Made by a program: the position numbers and the translations under genes. A DNA stretch of 43,339 nucleotides from a virus, in IMG/VR virus record IMGVR_UViG_3300030098_003284, positions 9,945-53,283 of that record, one strand, 5' to 3'. The first letter of the stretch is position 1, and every line of letters starts with the position of its first letter. Shown in pieces: positions 17,198 to 24,871 of this stretch. Under the pieces are notes generated by a model. That model worked only from the letters and a program-made list of their open reading frames with translations, did no database searches and was not told where the DNA came from.

Positions 17198-18601
17198 TTA
17201 AAAAATGTTTTTAGTCCAGTGGTCCTGTTTGCTTAAAGCGTCATGTTGAGCATGTAGGTCTTCTATATTCATTTGAACATCGGACATTTGCGTATCATAG
17301 TTATCAGCAAGTGTGTCAACTTGTTTTTCTGTTGCACCCATAATAGCTGTTTTTTGCCTATCAGCAGCTTCAGCTGTATCTAATTTCAAATTTTCTTTTT
17401 TAGTTTCAATACCACCAACATTTAAACCACCAGATCTTTTTTCTACTTGAGCTAAGTTATCTAAACCAGCCTCTAAACTAGTTGATGTTTGCATTGCTAA
17501 ATCTTCTACAGCTGTGTGACCTTGGGCTATTACGTCTTGGGTTTCTTCAACTTTATTATCACCCATTTTTATTAAGCCTTTACCTAATTGAGTAATACTA
17601 TCTTTTATTTGGCCCATTTTTTCTCTAGCTGCTTCAGCTGCTTTAGCCCCACCTATAATAGCATCAGCACCCATCATTGCTATATTTAATGGCGGTGGTG
17701 CCATACTGCCAAGAGATCCTAATATTCCATATTGAGGTAATCCTGTTGTTTTATTTATTTCTGGAACTTTTTTACCTACCATCTCCCACATCATATCAGC
17801 ATATTCAGGATGTAATGCTATTAACATAGCTTCACCTTTAGTTACATGAGATAATTTACCACCTATTACAGCTAATTGTGTATCTTTTCTTTTACCCCAT
17901 TTGTCAAATTCTCCCAAACTAGCTAAATCTATCTCTTCTCCTGAGTCTATTTGCGATTGAATATCTGCAAAATATTCTTCTAGATTACCATAATTTTTTC
18001 CTAGTTTTTCATTTATTTTTTGTAAACCACCATCTTTTGATAAGTTTATTTGATCTAATTTTTTATCAGGATTATAAGACATCCTTACTTTTTCAAAATC
18101 TTTACCGTAAAGTTTATTTAACACATCAGAAGAATGTTCATGCTTTTTATTCCAAAAACCATCCTTTTTATTAACTTGCTCAATATGTTTCATTATATCA
18201 TTATAAGTCATTTGGTGACTAGCATCATTACTATAATCTACATTACCATCTATATCTGTCCCATGTATAATCTGTTTCAAGCTATCGCCTGATTGTAATG
18301 AACTTTCATTCATTATTTGCATATCACTATAACTAATTTTTAAAGGAGTTCCATCATTGCTTGTTTTATAAAAAGAATTACTTCTTTTATCATAATGGAA
18401 GCCCAACATATCTGTTTTATTCTTAATATTTCTAAACTCTTTTCTTTCTTTTATTGCAGTATCTAGAGAATCAACAGCTATTAAAGCATTAGTAAACAGA
18501 GCTTGCCTTTGTTCATTTTCTCTTTCTAATTCATCATCAATTAAATTTAACCGCCTGTTTAAACTAGACATTATTTGTTGTGTACTAGGTTGAAACGACA
18601 T
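17198..18601 (-). CDS. Internal virion or ejection-type protein with central hydrophobic patch, 467 aa
   Basis: The start overlaps the preceding stop as TAATG, with GGAGGTG upstream. The N-terminal 60 residues are a charged amphipathic helix. Around residues 292-325 there is a Gly/Ala/Met-rich hydrophobic stretch (GILGSLGSMAPPPLNIAMMG, then GAKAAEAA), which could insert into or contact a membrane. The C-terminal 120 residues are coiled-coil-like, with repeated Thr/Gln/Asp helices. This architecture (helix, small hydrophobic patch, coiled coil) is common in podoviral ejection proteins. It stands immediately downstream of two tiny tail-associated genes in the transcript. Assignment is by context. 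Confidence 0.65.
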   Translation of the reverse strand: MSFQPSTQQIMSSLNRRLNLIDDELERENEQRQALFTNALIAVDSLDTAIKERKEFRNIKNKTDMLGFHYDKRSNSFYKTSNDGTPLKISYSDMQIMNESSLQSGDSLKQIIHGTDIDGNVDYSNDASHQMTYNDIMKHIEQVNKKDGFWNKKHEHSSDVLNKLYGKDFEKVRMSYNPDKKLDQINLSKDGGLQKINEKLGKNYGNLEEYFADIQSQIDSGEEIDLASLGEFDKWGKRKDTQLAVIGGKLSHVTKGEAMLIALHPEYADMMWEMVGKKVPEINKTTGLPQYGILGSLGSMAPPPLNIAMMGADAIIGGAKAAEAAREKMGQIKDSITQLGKGLIKMGDNKVEETQDVIAQGHTAVEDLAMQTSTSLEAGLDNLAQVEKRSGGLNVGGIETKKENLKLDTAEAADRQKTAIMGATEKQVDTLADNYDTQMSDVQMNIEDLHAQHDALSKQDHWTKNIF

Positions 18602-18798
18602 TATTCACCTCCCACTATTTGTTTCTCGCTTTTGGTTTCAGTATAGTATCTTTGTCCATTAATTTTATCAACCCTATATGTTTTTTCCCCAACCCTATTA
18701 TAAGGTTCAGAACCATTAGGTCTTCTTGATTTTTTGTTAATTCTAGCATCCCTTAAAGGGTGTGTATGTAATGCTCTTCTTTCCGCTTTAGTTCTCAT
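18601..18798 (-). CDS. Small basic protein, unknown
   Basis: This encodes a 65-residue, strongly basic protein (MRTKAERRALHTHPLRDARI then KKSRRPNGSEPYNRVGEK). The start overlaps the previous stop as ATGA, and its own stop overlaps the next start as TAATG. There are no cysteines or membrane segment. A small basic polypeptide in the middle of tail and ejection genes could bind DNA inside the virion or neutralise acidic partners, but there is no direct evidence. Family not recognised. Confidence 0.7.
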   Translation of the reverse strand: MRTKAERRALHTHPLRDARINKKSRRPNGSEPYNRVGEKTYRVDKINGQRYYTETKSEKQIVGGE

Positions 18799-19031
18799 TT
18801 TAAATTTTTCTTTCTATATATTATATTTATATCACTTATTTCACAATAAGGGTCTTGTCCTCCCATAGTTGCTTCTGTAGCTAGTCTAAACATTATATGC
18901 TTACTAGTAGTATTTATTTTAAGCTCATTTTCACCTAATTGTAAACGATCATTATGAGTATTACCTTCAGGTGTAACCCTTGTCCAGTTTTGCCCTTTAT
19001 CTGTTGAATATTCAAATACTAACATTATCAT
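18795..19031 (-). CDS. Small beta-rich protein beside the large tail protein
   Basis: This encodes a 78-residue protein with alternating hydrophobic strands and a typical beta-sandwich look (LVFEYSTDKGQNWTRVTP, then HIMFRLATEAT, ending SDINIIYRKK). The ATG follows the AGGAG of the preceding gene end, and the stop forms ATGA with the next gene. It directly follows the 934-aa tail protein. It may be a small tail-tip or decoration subunit, or a detached domain of that protein. Not recognised by name. Confidence 0.7.
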   Translation of the reverse strand: MIMLVFEYSTDKGQNWTRVTPEGNTHNDRLQLGENELKINTTSKHIMFRLATEATMGGQDPYCEISDINIIYRKKNLK

Positions 19032-19034
19032 ATA

Positions 19035-21839
19035 TTATTCTCCTATAGGATCTCCAGTTATACCATCATCAAAATCACCCGACACTTCATCATCAGGTAT
19101 TCCAATTATACCATCTCCACCAAGCAAATCGTCATGATTATCTTCTGGAATATGATGATCCCAGTCCCCACCTTGTTCATCGTCACCAAGTTCACCATTA
19201 TATCCCATCGGTTCTGCTATGTTTATATAAACTTTATAAAACTTTTTTCGTTGAGCTATATTACCACAATCAATAACTCCAGTTCTTAAACTTCTATATT
19301 TGCCTGTACCAAATTCAGTTTGACTAATAACTTTGTAACCTTGATAATTTAAGAAATTAAATTTAGCAAAACCTCCATAATAATTAGACGAATATACACA
19401 ATACATAGCTGGGACTCGACTATTATTAGTTGCATTATATCTTGAAACTATAACACCATTACTTGTTGGCCAACCATCAGCATAAGCAGAGCCTAAACCA
19501 TCGTGAGAATAGTAAACCCAACTCTTTAACTCTACATTATATAATAACACAGGGTTAGCAAAAGGAAAAAAGAATAAGTTTCTCCTAATTGGCTCCCAAA
19601 CAACTCTAGCACTATTTGGATTCCAATAAGTTTGACTTTGAAGATTTTGTCCTATGTATTCAAAACCTGTTCTATCAGTAAATATATGAGGTCCTTGACC
19701 ATTTATGAATGCAAAACCATTATCCATTTCAGCTACTTGACCTGGACCAGAAACACCGTACCCTTTAAATTCATCTTCTAAAAATTCTGTTTCTTGAGCA
19801 ACATTTATAACTACTAATTTTTTTCTAGTAAAAATAAACAACCTATCACCTTGAGAAAGCATGTGTGTAATATAATCTCCTCCAAGCTCTAAATCTATAT
19901 ACATATTATCAGCAAATCCAGCAGGCTTACCTATAACAGTTTTTAAAATTTTCCCATTATTCCATTCACTCATAGCCAAATTTGTGTCTATAGGTTGTTG
20001 AATATTGCCAATATAAGTCTGGCTTCCGCAAGTAGCTGAAAATTTCCATCTAGCATTAATATGTTCTACTCCATCTGAATATCCACTTTCAATCCAATAA
20101 TTAGAATATATAGGTGGAGAGTCAATTTTTAATGTAACTTTATCTGACTCCCATTCTGTAAACTCTTCATCTCCAGCCAGTTTAACACCATCATCTCTAT
20201 TTAATTCAGCCAAAAGATAAGGGTCACCAATTGCACTTCCATCCTTATTTAATTTTTCATAATAGATTTTACTCTCATAATCTACTGTATTGCATAGCCC
20301 AAATGTAAGATTTAATGCATGAGAAGATCCCTGCCAATTATCTGCATAAACTTTTCTTAATGACTCAACACCATTTTTTATTTTGGTTTGACTAAATCTC
20401 CAATCATATGTTTGAAAACTAGTTGAACCTTCACGATCTAATTCAAAAGTAAGTTCTCTTAATAATACTTGAGAACCATCTCTAGTTTGACCAGAACCTC
20501 CTGCTGGGTCTATAGCTCCTGACATAGCTTTATCACCAGACCACATAGGAATAACATATACACCTTTTATTCTAGCTGAATTGTAATTACTACCAGTAAA
20601 ACTAGCTAAATTACTAGCAAGTGTAATTCTAGCATAATTACCAAGACCTCCTGCTGACTCAATCATAGCTCTTGTAAAAGTCCATTGTTTTACATATGAA
20701 TCTGTTGATCCACTATCAGGCTGATAATGAACTTGGTTATCATTAGAATCAGAATCTAGACCAACAATAATCCTATCAAACCCTGTCCCATTTTGAAGAT
20801 TAACATCTAAAGATACTCCATAATCCCCAGATAAATCAAAGTATTCTCCATAAAACCCCCATTTGTGGGTATAAGGCCACCCACTATCATCCCAATCTCC
20901 TTCTTTTTTACCTACCCTAAAATACAGAGCACTTGTATCTCTTGTATCGCCACTAACACTTGTGTTATGATGAAATCCAAAATCTGAAAACTCTGTAAAA
21001 TCTACTTCTGCATCAGCACCACTTAAATCAAAATCAACTGTACTGCCTGATTGATATTTATATGCGTGCCAAGAAGGAAAATTAGTATAGTAATATTGGC
21101 TTAAAAGATTTGTACCTGTTTGAAAATCATCATCATCACTAGGATTACCAAGACCACTATTGTTAGCTGCAATATTTGTATTTTCAAACCAATAATCATT
21201 TTCATATCCAAATTTACCATCATTACCATCAACAGCACTGTCACCAAAATGAGCAAATAAACTTCTAGCATCTTTACCATTATCAGCAGTACTATCTCCA
21301 CAAACTTTATTATCTATACCTTCACTACTTGGGTCAGTAAAGATAAGCCCATGATCATAAGGGTTAAAAGGAGATTCTTTTCCACAAAAAATAGTATAAT
21401 CACCAACTTTGCTAATTTCTATAGATAGATCATGTCCGTCAGTTCGTGTAGCCACATTACTTTGACTATCATATAAAGTACCTTGAGTAGGTTTGTTAAC
21501 TTGATACTCACTGTTATTACTCCAATTAACATCTTCTCCAGAAGAAAAAACACCTTGATGGTTATATAGTACATTGTCTTTTACTAATATAGTATTAGGT
21601 ATAACGTTTTCTTCATTATCATTACCTGTACCATCACTACTATCTATAGTAAGCCCAGTTTGATCCATTCCTGTCATTACAGGCGTAATTGTTGTTACTT
21701 TTCCAGGTTGGTCTAATAAAAATCTATTAGCTTCATATAACTCATCTTTACCTCTACCATCAGAATTAATATCAGTTAAATCTTTATTAGTATTAATTCC
21801 ACCAGCAAATCCATTTAATGTTAAACTTTCTTTTGGCAT
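19035..21839 (-). CDS. Large tail protein with beta-propeller-like region (nozzle-like), 934 aa
   Basis: The protein starts MPKESLTLNGFAGGINTN, a common opening in phage tail nozzle or stabilisation proteins. The first 500 residues are Ser/Gly/Asp-rich beta structure. Residues about 650-800 show repeated blade-like segments (GDRLFIFTRKKLVVINV, GFAFINGQGPHIFTD, RNLFFFPFANPVLLYNV, then LKSWVYY), typical of the propeller of P22 gp10/T7 gp12-type proteins. The last 60 residues are very acidic (repeated D and G with HH). No good ribosome binding site precedes the ATG; instead a terminator-like hairpin and T-run lie there, so its expression level may be set separately. Probably the distal tail tube. 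Exact homology is unverified. Confidence 0.7.
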   Translation of the reverse strand: MPKESLTLNGFAGGINTNKDLTDINSDGRGKDELYEANRFLLDQPGKVTTITPVMTGMDQTGLTIDSSDGTGNDNEENVIPNTILVKDNVLYNHQGVFSSGEDVNWSNNSEYQVNKPTQGTLYDSQSNVATRTDGHDLSIEISKVGDYTIFCGKESPFNPYDHGLIFTDPSSEGIDNKVCGDSTADNGKDARSLFAHFGDSAVDGNDGKFGYENDYWFENTNIAANNSGLGNPSDDDDFQTGTNLLSQYYYTNFPSWHAYKYQSGSTVDFDLSGADAEVDFTEFSDFGFHHNTSVSGDTRDTSALYFRVGKKEGDWDDSGWPYTHKWGFYGEYFDLSGDYGVSLDVNLQNGTGFDRIIVGLDSDSNDNQVHYQPDSGSTDSYVKQWTFTRAMIESAGGLGNYARITLASNLASFTGSNYNSARIKGVYVIPMWSGDKAMSGAIDPAGGSGQTRDGSQVLLRELTFELDREGSTSFQTYDWRFSQTKIKNGVESLRKVYADNWQGSSHALNLTFGLCNTVDYESKIYYEKLNKDGSAIGDPYLLAELNRDDGVKLAGDEEFTEWESDKVTLKIDSPPIYSNYWIESGYSDGVEHINARWKFSATCGSQTYIGNIQQPIDTNLAMSEWNNGKILKTVIGKPAGFADNMYIDLELGGDYITHMLSQGDRLFIFTRKKLVVINVAQETEFLEDEFKGYGVSGPGQVAEMDNGFAFINGQGPHIFTDRTGFEYIGQNLQSQTYWNPNSARVVWEPIRRNLFFFPFANPVLLYNVELKSWVYYSHDGLGSAYADGWPTSNGVIVSRYNATNNSRVPAMYCVYSSNYYGGFAKFNFLNYQGYKVISQTEFGTGKYRSLRTGVIDCGNIAQRKKFYKVYINIAEPMGYNGELGDDEQGGDWDHHIPEDNHDDLLGGDGIIGIPDDEVSGDFDDGITGDPIGE

Positions 21840-21853
21840 AAATTATTTTGTAT

Positions 21854-21902
21854 AAAAAGGAGCACATCCGCACCAATAATGTCGCACCAGAATTAGTGCT
21901 CC
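21854..21902 (-). terminator. Internal hairpin with U-run in the virion operon
   Basis: On the - strand GGAGCAC pairs with GTGCTCC (21896-21902 with 21859-21865), a 7-bp stem closing a 30-nt loop, followed by five T (21858-21854). The loop contains a direct repeat of TGGTGCG (7 nt, twice, 14 nt apart). It lies between the 61-aa gene and the large tail gene. It looks like a partial intrinsic terminator or RNA processing site that lowers transcription of the downstream tail and ejection genes. Confidence 0.6.
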
Positions 21903-21910
21903 AGTTTATA

Positions 21911-22096
21911 CTAGTCCTCTATTAAAGCTTCTTTAACTACATCTTCAACACTATCCCAAATAGCATCTAAGATTTTAGCTTCTGTTTTCTCTGAAATAAA
22001 TGGAATATCTACATTCTCATTCATTTTGATTATCATTTTTTGTTTCATTTCGTCATTGAATATATATCCAGCAACTATTTTACCAAATCCAGACAT
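21911..22096 (-). CDS. Small acidic helical protein, unknown
   Basis: This encodes a 61-residue protein starting at the TAATG overlap with the preceding tiny basic peptide, with AGGAG 8 nt upstream. The N-terminus is slightly hydrophobic (MSGFGKIVAGYIF); the rest is helical and acidic (KILDAIWDSVEDVVKEALIED). It is the last gene before the hairpin at 21859-21902. It could be a small virion or lysis accessory factor; no family is recognised. Confidence 0.7.
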   Translation of the reverse strand: MSGFGKIVAGYIFNDEMKQKMIIKMNENVDIPFISEKTEAKILDAIWDSVEDVVKEALIED

Positions 22097-22164
22097 TATT
22101 TTTTTCTCCTTTTAGTCGTTTTTTTCTTTTTACTTTTAGTTTTTACGGGATATTTATAAGCCAT
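22096..22164 (-). CDS. 22-residue, extremely basic peptide
   Basis: A 22-codon frame with 13 Lys or Arg among its last 16 residues (KTKSKKKKTTKRRKK). It is bounded on both sides by TAATG stop/start overlaps, the same coupling used by surrounding real genes, and it exactly fills an otherwise empty gap. Part of it also serves as the ribosome binding site for the next gene. It may be a translated DNA-binding or capsid-interior peptide, or simply a leader that couples translation. Confidence 0.45.
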   Translation of the reverse strand: MAYKYPVKTKSKKKKTTKRRKK

Positions 22165-22670
22165 TATATCATAGCCATATAAATTTCCATATCACAAGAT
22201 CCTGTATTAGCTATTGCATGAATGCTTACTAAATCAGCCAAAGTACCACCATCTGAATCTAAAGCATTAACATCTGCATCAAACATAGTTTTAAAACCAC
22301 CTGACGATCCTGTATCTCCTATATCACCAAACAAAGACAATGAACATCCTGCATCTACTTTTACAGCAAACTCATGAGTCCCATCCATTGCAAATGTCAA
22401 TGTTATAAAATTTGTATCATCAATATTAGTAAATCTCATATACTTTACTTTATCATCATTATATGCACCAGCTGAAACAGTATCACCAAAAGTTGCAATT
22501 GACGCCTCAGTTGTTGTGATAGTGTCTATTCTTCTAACTACATTCTTTACATTAGCTATAGTTTGTGATGCACCACCTCCGTAGTCTTTACCGTTAATAG
22601 TTAAAGCCTCTGTTGTGGTTACAGTTAATGTAGATCCAGTAGCTCCTCCATACTTGGATAGTCTACCCAT
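22164..22670 (-). CDS. Beta-rich small structural protein (decoration or tail type)
   Basis: This encodes a 168-residue protein rich in Thr, Gly and Asp with alternating beta strands (STLTVTTTEALTINGKDY, then VKYMRFTNIDDTNFITLTF, then MEIYMAMI at the end). There is no helix-rich or catalytic motif. The start overlaps the previous stop as TAATG, with AAAGGAG upstream. It resembles in composition the other small beta proteins of this operon (26636-27127, 29558-29902, 29910-30419, 39548-39910). Probably a minor head or tail decoration subunit. Name and partner are not known. Confidence 0.7.
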   Translation of the reverse strand: MGRLSKYGGATGSTLTVTTTEALTINGKDYGGGASQTIANVKNVVRRIDTITTTEASIATFGDTVSAGAYNDDKVKYMRFTNIDDTNFITLTFAMDGTHEFAVKVDAGCSLSLFGDIGDTGSSGGFKTMFDADVNALDSDGGTLADLVSIHAIANTGSCDMEIYMAMI

Positions 22671-22852
22671 TATTTCTCCTTTTTATTATTAACTACTATT
22701 ATACTTTCAATTATTTTAATTCTGTTCTCTAATTCCTTTGTCTTCTCATCTAGCTCATTATCTTCAAATACATAAGACATAATTTTATCTAATTTAAAAT
22801 GTTTTGCTAGCTTACTAGCTACAGTATTTACTACCATTTTAGTTAATATCAC
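22670..22852 (-). CDS. Small protein with amphipathic helices, unknown
   Basis: The 5' end is uncertain. A GTG at 22852 overlaps the previous stop as GTGA and has GGGGA upstream, giving 60 residues. A TTG at 22867 and an ATG at 22837 are alternatives. The protein has a mildly hydrophobic N-terminal half (VVNTVASKLAKHFKLDKI) and a coiled-coil-like C-terminal half (DEKTKELENRIKIIESIIVV) with a Lys-rich tail. It is adjacent to two small membrane proteins, so it may join a lysis or membrane cluster. Function unknown. Confidence 0.6.
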   Translation of the reverse strand: MILTKMVVNTVASKLAKHFKLDKIMSYVFEDNELDEKTKELENRIKIIESIIVVNNKKEK

Positions 22853-22998
22853 AACTTCATTCCCCAAATCTTTTTAAACATTAATACACATATAATAATA
22901 AGCATAACACTAGCGATATCAACAAAATGATTTCCACTATCTGATTCAATAGATCCTATAGGAGTCTCTATCTTTACTCTTTGAGGACTATTATTCAT
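22849..22998 (-). CDS. Small single-pass membrane protein
   Basis: This 49-residue protein starts 8 nt inside the end of the previous gene. It has a polar N-terminus (MNNSPQRVKIETPIGSIES) and one clear membrane segment near the C-terminus (about residues 27-41, VDIASVMLIIICVLMF), ending in a basic KKIWGMKL. The type (polar N-terminus, one anchor, basic tail) fits a small holin, antiholin or spanin-like component. It is downstream of a BhlA-like protein and may work with it in lysis. The family is not identified. Confidence 0.6.
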   Translation of the reverse strand: MNNSPQRVKIETPIGSIESDSGNHFVDIASVMLIIICVLMFKKIWGMKL

Positions 22999-23299
22999 TA
23001 GTCATACCACCTTTTTCCATCATTCTAAGAAACTTATCTTTAAGCCCATTTCCACTTAATCTAGCAATAATTTCTACTTGTGCTTTAAATATACCATTTA
23101 ATTTCTTTTGTTCCATTTGCACTAATTTCTGCTGATCTATCAGCTTAATAATAATACCTTCCAACCTCTTGAAGTCTTGGTCTAGTTCTGTCATCAGAGT
23201 TTGTTGAATGAACCTGTTTTGCTTCCATATAAAAAAGCCAAACGCTATTGTCATTGCCACTGGTATTCCAAATTGTTCCAGTATCTGTAAAATATCCAT
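22991..23299 (-). CDS. Putative holin: N-terminal membrane segment plus coiled coil (BhlA/UviB-like layout)
   Basis: This encodes a 102-residue protein. Residues 8-26 form a membrane segment (EQFGIPVAMTIAFGFFIW) followed by a basic KQNR and a long charged coiled coil to about residue 80 (DFKRLEGIIIKLIDQQ, then QMEQKKLNGIF). This matches the layout of BhlA/UviB-type phage holins, which have one N-terminal transmembrane helix and a coiled coil. It follows the metallophosphatase gene and precedes a second small membrane protein. It may permeabilise the membrane for the M15 endolysin at 35266. Assignment is by layout only. Confidence 0.55.
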   Translation of the reverse strand: MDILQILEQFGIPVAMTIAFGFFIWKQNRFIQQTLMTELDQDFKRLEGIIIKLIDQQKLVQMEQKKLNGIFKAQVEIIARLSGNGLKDKFLRMMEKGGMTNE

Positions 23300-23302
23300 C
23301 CA

Positions 23303-24082
23303 TTATCCTTCTATTAACTCTCCCCATAAAGAGGTTTTACCATTGATTATTTGTATAATATGAACAGTAAATAATCCTCCTCTGTAAAAATCTACTATGG
23401 CAAAAGCATGAGCCCAATTTATCGGTCTTCCACCAAGCCAGGAATTAGCCTCTTCTTTCATATCCTTTAAACATCCAATACTCCAGGCAGACTTAGGTCC
23501 ATCCATGTGAGTAGCAGACATTTGCTGAAGATCATGCCAATGCCCATACATTATATTACACCCAAGTTTTCTAAGATGATTAGCAGTATGGTATTGCCCT
23601 CCATATTGATGTCCATGATAAAAATAAAGTTTACCAATTTTAAGTTTTTTACCCATAGGATAAAATTTATACCCTCTTTCTTTAAGTCTTACTGCATTTG
23701 CAAACTTATACTGAGGTATATAAGGATATTTTTCTACTGCAAAATTAAGCCAATTATCATGATTACCTTCTGTAAGATATTTGTCTTTACATCCTGCTTT
23801 ATCCAAACTCTCATCAATTTGATCCATTCCTGCATTTACATCTTTTACATCCTGGTCAAAATCACTTATCAAAAATTCTAGTGGGGGAGCTTTTCTTCTT
23901 TTAAATCTCCACGCACTAAAAGCGTGCCATTCTCCAACATCACCTAAATCCACATACGCATCAGGTTTTACTATCTCAATCGTCTTCTTAAGGCAGTTAA
24001 TTGCCTTTTGGTCATGTAAGGGAAAGTGTTTATCTGGTGTTACTATTACTCTTTTAACAACTCCAGTATCCACTTTTTTCAT
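23303..24082 (-). CDS. Calcineurin-like metallophosphoesterase
   Basis: This encodes a 259-residue protein with AAGGAG before the ATG. All metal-binding motifs of the family are present in order: D17-x-H19 (TPDKHF), G47-D48 (DLGDVGEW), G106-N-H-D109 (EGNHDNW), H156-G-H158 (FYHGHQ) and G180-H-W-H183 (YGHWHD). These bind two metal ions and hydrolyse phosphodiesters or monoesters. It sits in the virion operon between two small membrane proteins, so it is made late. The substrate is unknown: it could be DNA, a nucleotide or a cell-surface phosphate polymer. Its length is normal for the family. Confidence 0.9.
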   Translation of the reverse strand: MKKVDTGVVKRVIVTPDKHFPLHDQKAINCLKKTIEIVKPDAYVDLGDVGEWHAFSAWRFKRRKAPPLEFLISDFDQDVKDVNAGMDQIDESLDKAGCKDKYLTEGNHDNWLNFAVEKYPYIPQYKFANAVRLKERGYKFYPMGKKLKIGKLYFYHGHQYGGQYHTANHLRKLGCNIMYGHWHDLQQMSATHMDGPKSAWSIGCLKDMKEEANSWLGGRPINWAHAFAIVDFYRGGLFTVHIIQIINGKTSLWGELIEG

Positions 24083-24085
24083 ACA

Positions 24086-24247
24086 TTACTCCTTTAGTTG
24101 TTTACGAATCAATGCTGTTTTGTATCCAAAATAAACTATAGTAGCTATTCCAACGCCTATTTTAACGATTTCAGGCAAGAAATCTAAATATTGGATACCA
24201 AACCCGCCTGAGCCAATAACTACCGATTTTAAGCTATCTAAGTCCAT
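24086..24247 (-). CDS. Small single-pass membrane protein, 53 aa
   Basis: The ATG directly abuts the previous stop. Residues 26-47 (EIVKIGVGIATIVYFGYKTALI) are a probable membrane helix, preceded by a Gly-rich amphipathic segment (VVIGSGGFGIQYLDF) and followed by a basic end (RKQLKE). Its stop region provides the AAGGAG site for the phosphatase gene. Together with 22849-22998 and 22991-23299 it forms a group of small membrane proteins around the phosphatase. Holin or envelope-associated role possible; family unknown. Confidence 0.65.
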   Translation of the reverse strand: MDLDSLKSVVIGSGGFGIQYLDFLPEIVKIGVGIATIVYFGYKTALIRKQLKE

Positions 24248-24517
24248 TTAAGGCCTTCTTGGTGGTGGTGAAGGACTACTAGATCTTCTAGTTTTGCTTG
24301 ACTTTTTCTTACCTTTGGAAGCACGATAACCTTTTACAGCTAAACCCATATTTCCACCTTTAGGATTAACACCTCTTTCTCTTCCTTTACGACTTTTTGT
24401 AACGCCAGATCCGATAGATGATGTTGTTATACCATCACCACCTTCTCCTCCGCTACCACCACTAGCTTTAATTAAACCATCTTTACCTAGTTGTATTGTT
24501 TTACTTGAGTCACCCAT
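24248..24517 (-). CDS. Gly- and Lys/Arg-rich, probably disordered protein
   Basis: This encodes an 89-residue protein with an AAAGGAG start. It is low in hydrophobics, with Gly-rich residues 19-40 (ASGGSGGEGGDGITTSSIG), and a basic C-terminus ending in an RRSSSPSPPPRRP tail. It is expected to be largely unstructured. A disordered basic protein expressed with virion genes could bind DNA or the capsid interior. No family is recognised. Confidence 0.65.
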   Translation of the reverse strand: MGDSSKTIQLGKDGLIKASGGSGGEGGDGITTSSIGSGVTKSRKGRERGVNPKGGNMGLAVKGYRASKGKKKSSKTRRSSSPSPPPRRP

Positions 24518-24529
24518 GACTTCTCCTTT

Positions 24530-24871
24530 TTATTTACCTATGTATGCAATAATGTAATCATTACTTGCAACTGTAATTTTATCAAAAACTCCATATACTA
24601 TATCACCATTACCTATTGTTAATGCACTCCCTGTTGAATAATCTCCATCAGTAGCCAAATCATCTCCATCAACTCCAGCAAAAACTCTCGCTTTAACTTC
24701 AGCATCAACATCAACAGCTTTTAATGCTACAAAATATTTTATATCTGTATATCCTGATGTAACTCCACATTCTACAGTAGCATCTGTTATAATTTTAAAT
24801 CCTGTTTGTCCTGTGGCAAGATTTCCCATTTCCTCGCCAGTAAATTCTCTTATCCCTCTATGTCTTGCCAT
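24530..24871 (-). CDS. Small beta-rich structural protein, paralogue of the upstream gene
   Basis: This encodes a 113-residue protein coupled to its neighbour by TAATG. Its core aligns with the protein of 24871-25245: both have GFKI near residues 22-30, then after a beta segment a V-x-G-D-D-L-x-T-x-G-x-Y stretch (here FAGVDGDDLATDGDYSTG), then a D-I-x-Y-G-x-F strand. The two are therefore tandem paralogues. Likely a structural subunit, such as a decoration or tail-completion protein, since it lies in the head/tail gene block. No enzyme motifs. Confidence 0.75.
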   Translation of the reverse strand: MARHRGIREFTGEEMGNLATGQTGFKIITDATVECGVTSGYTDIKYFVALKAVDVDAEVKARVFAGVDGDDLATDGDYSTGSALTIGNGDIVYGVFDKITVASNDYIIAYIGK

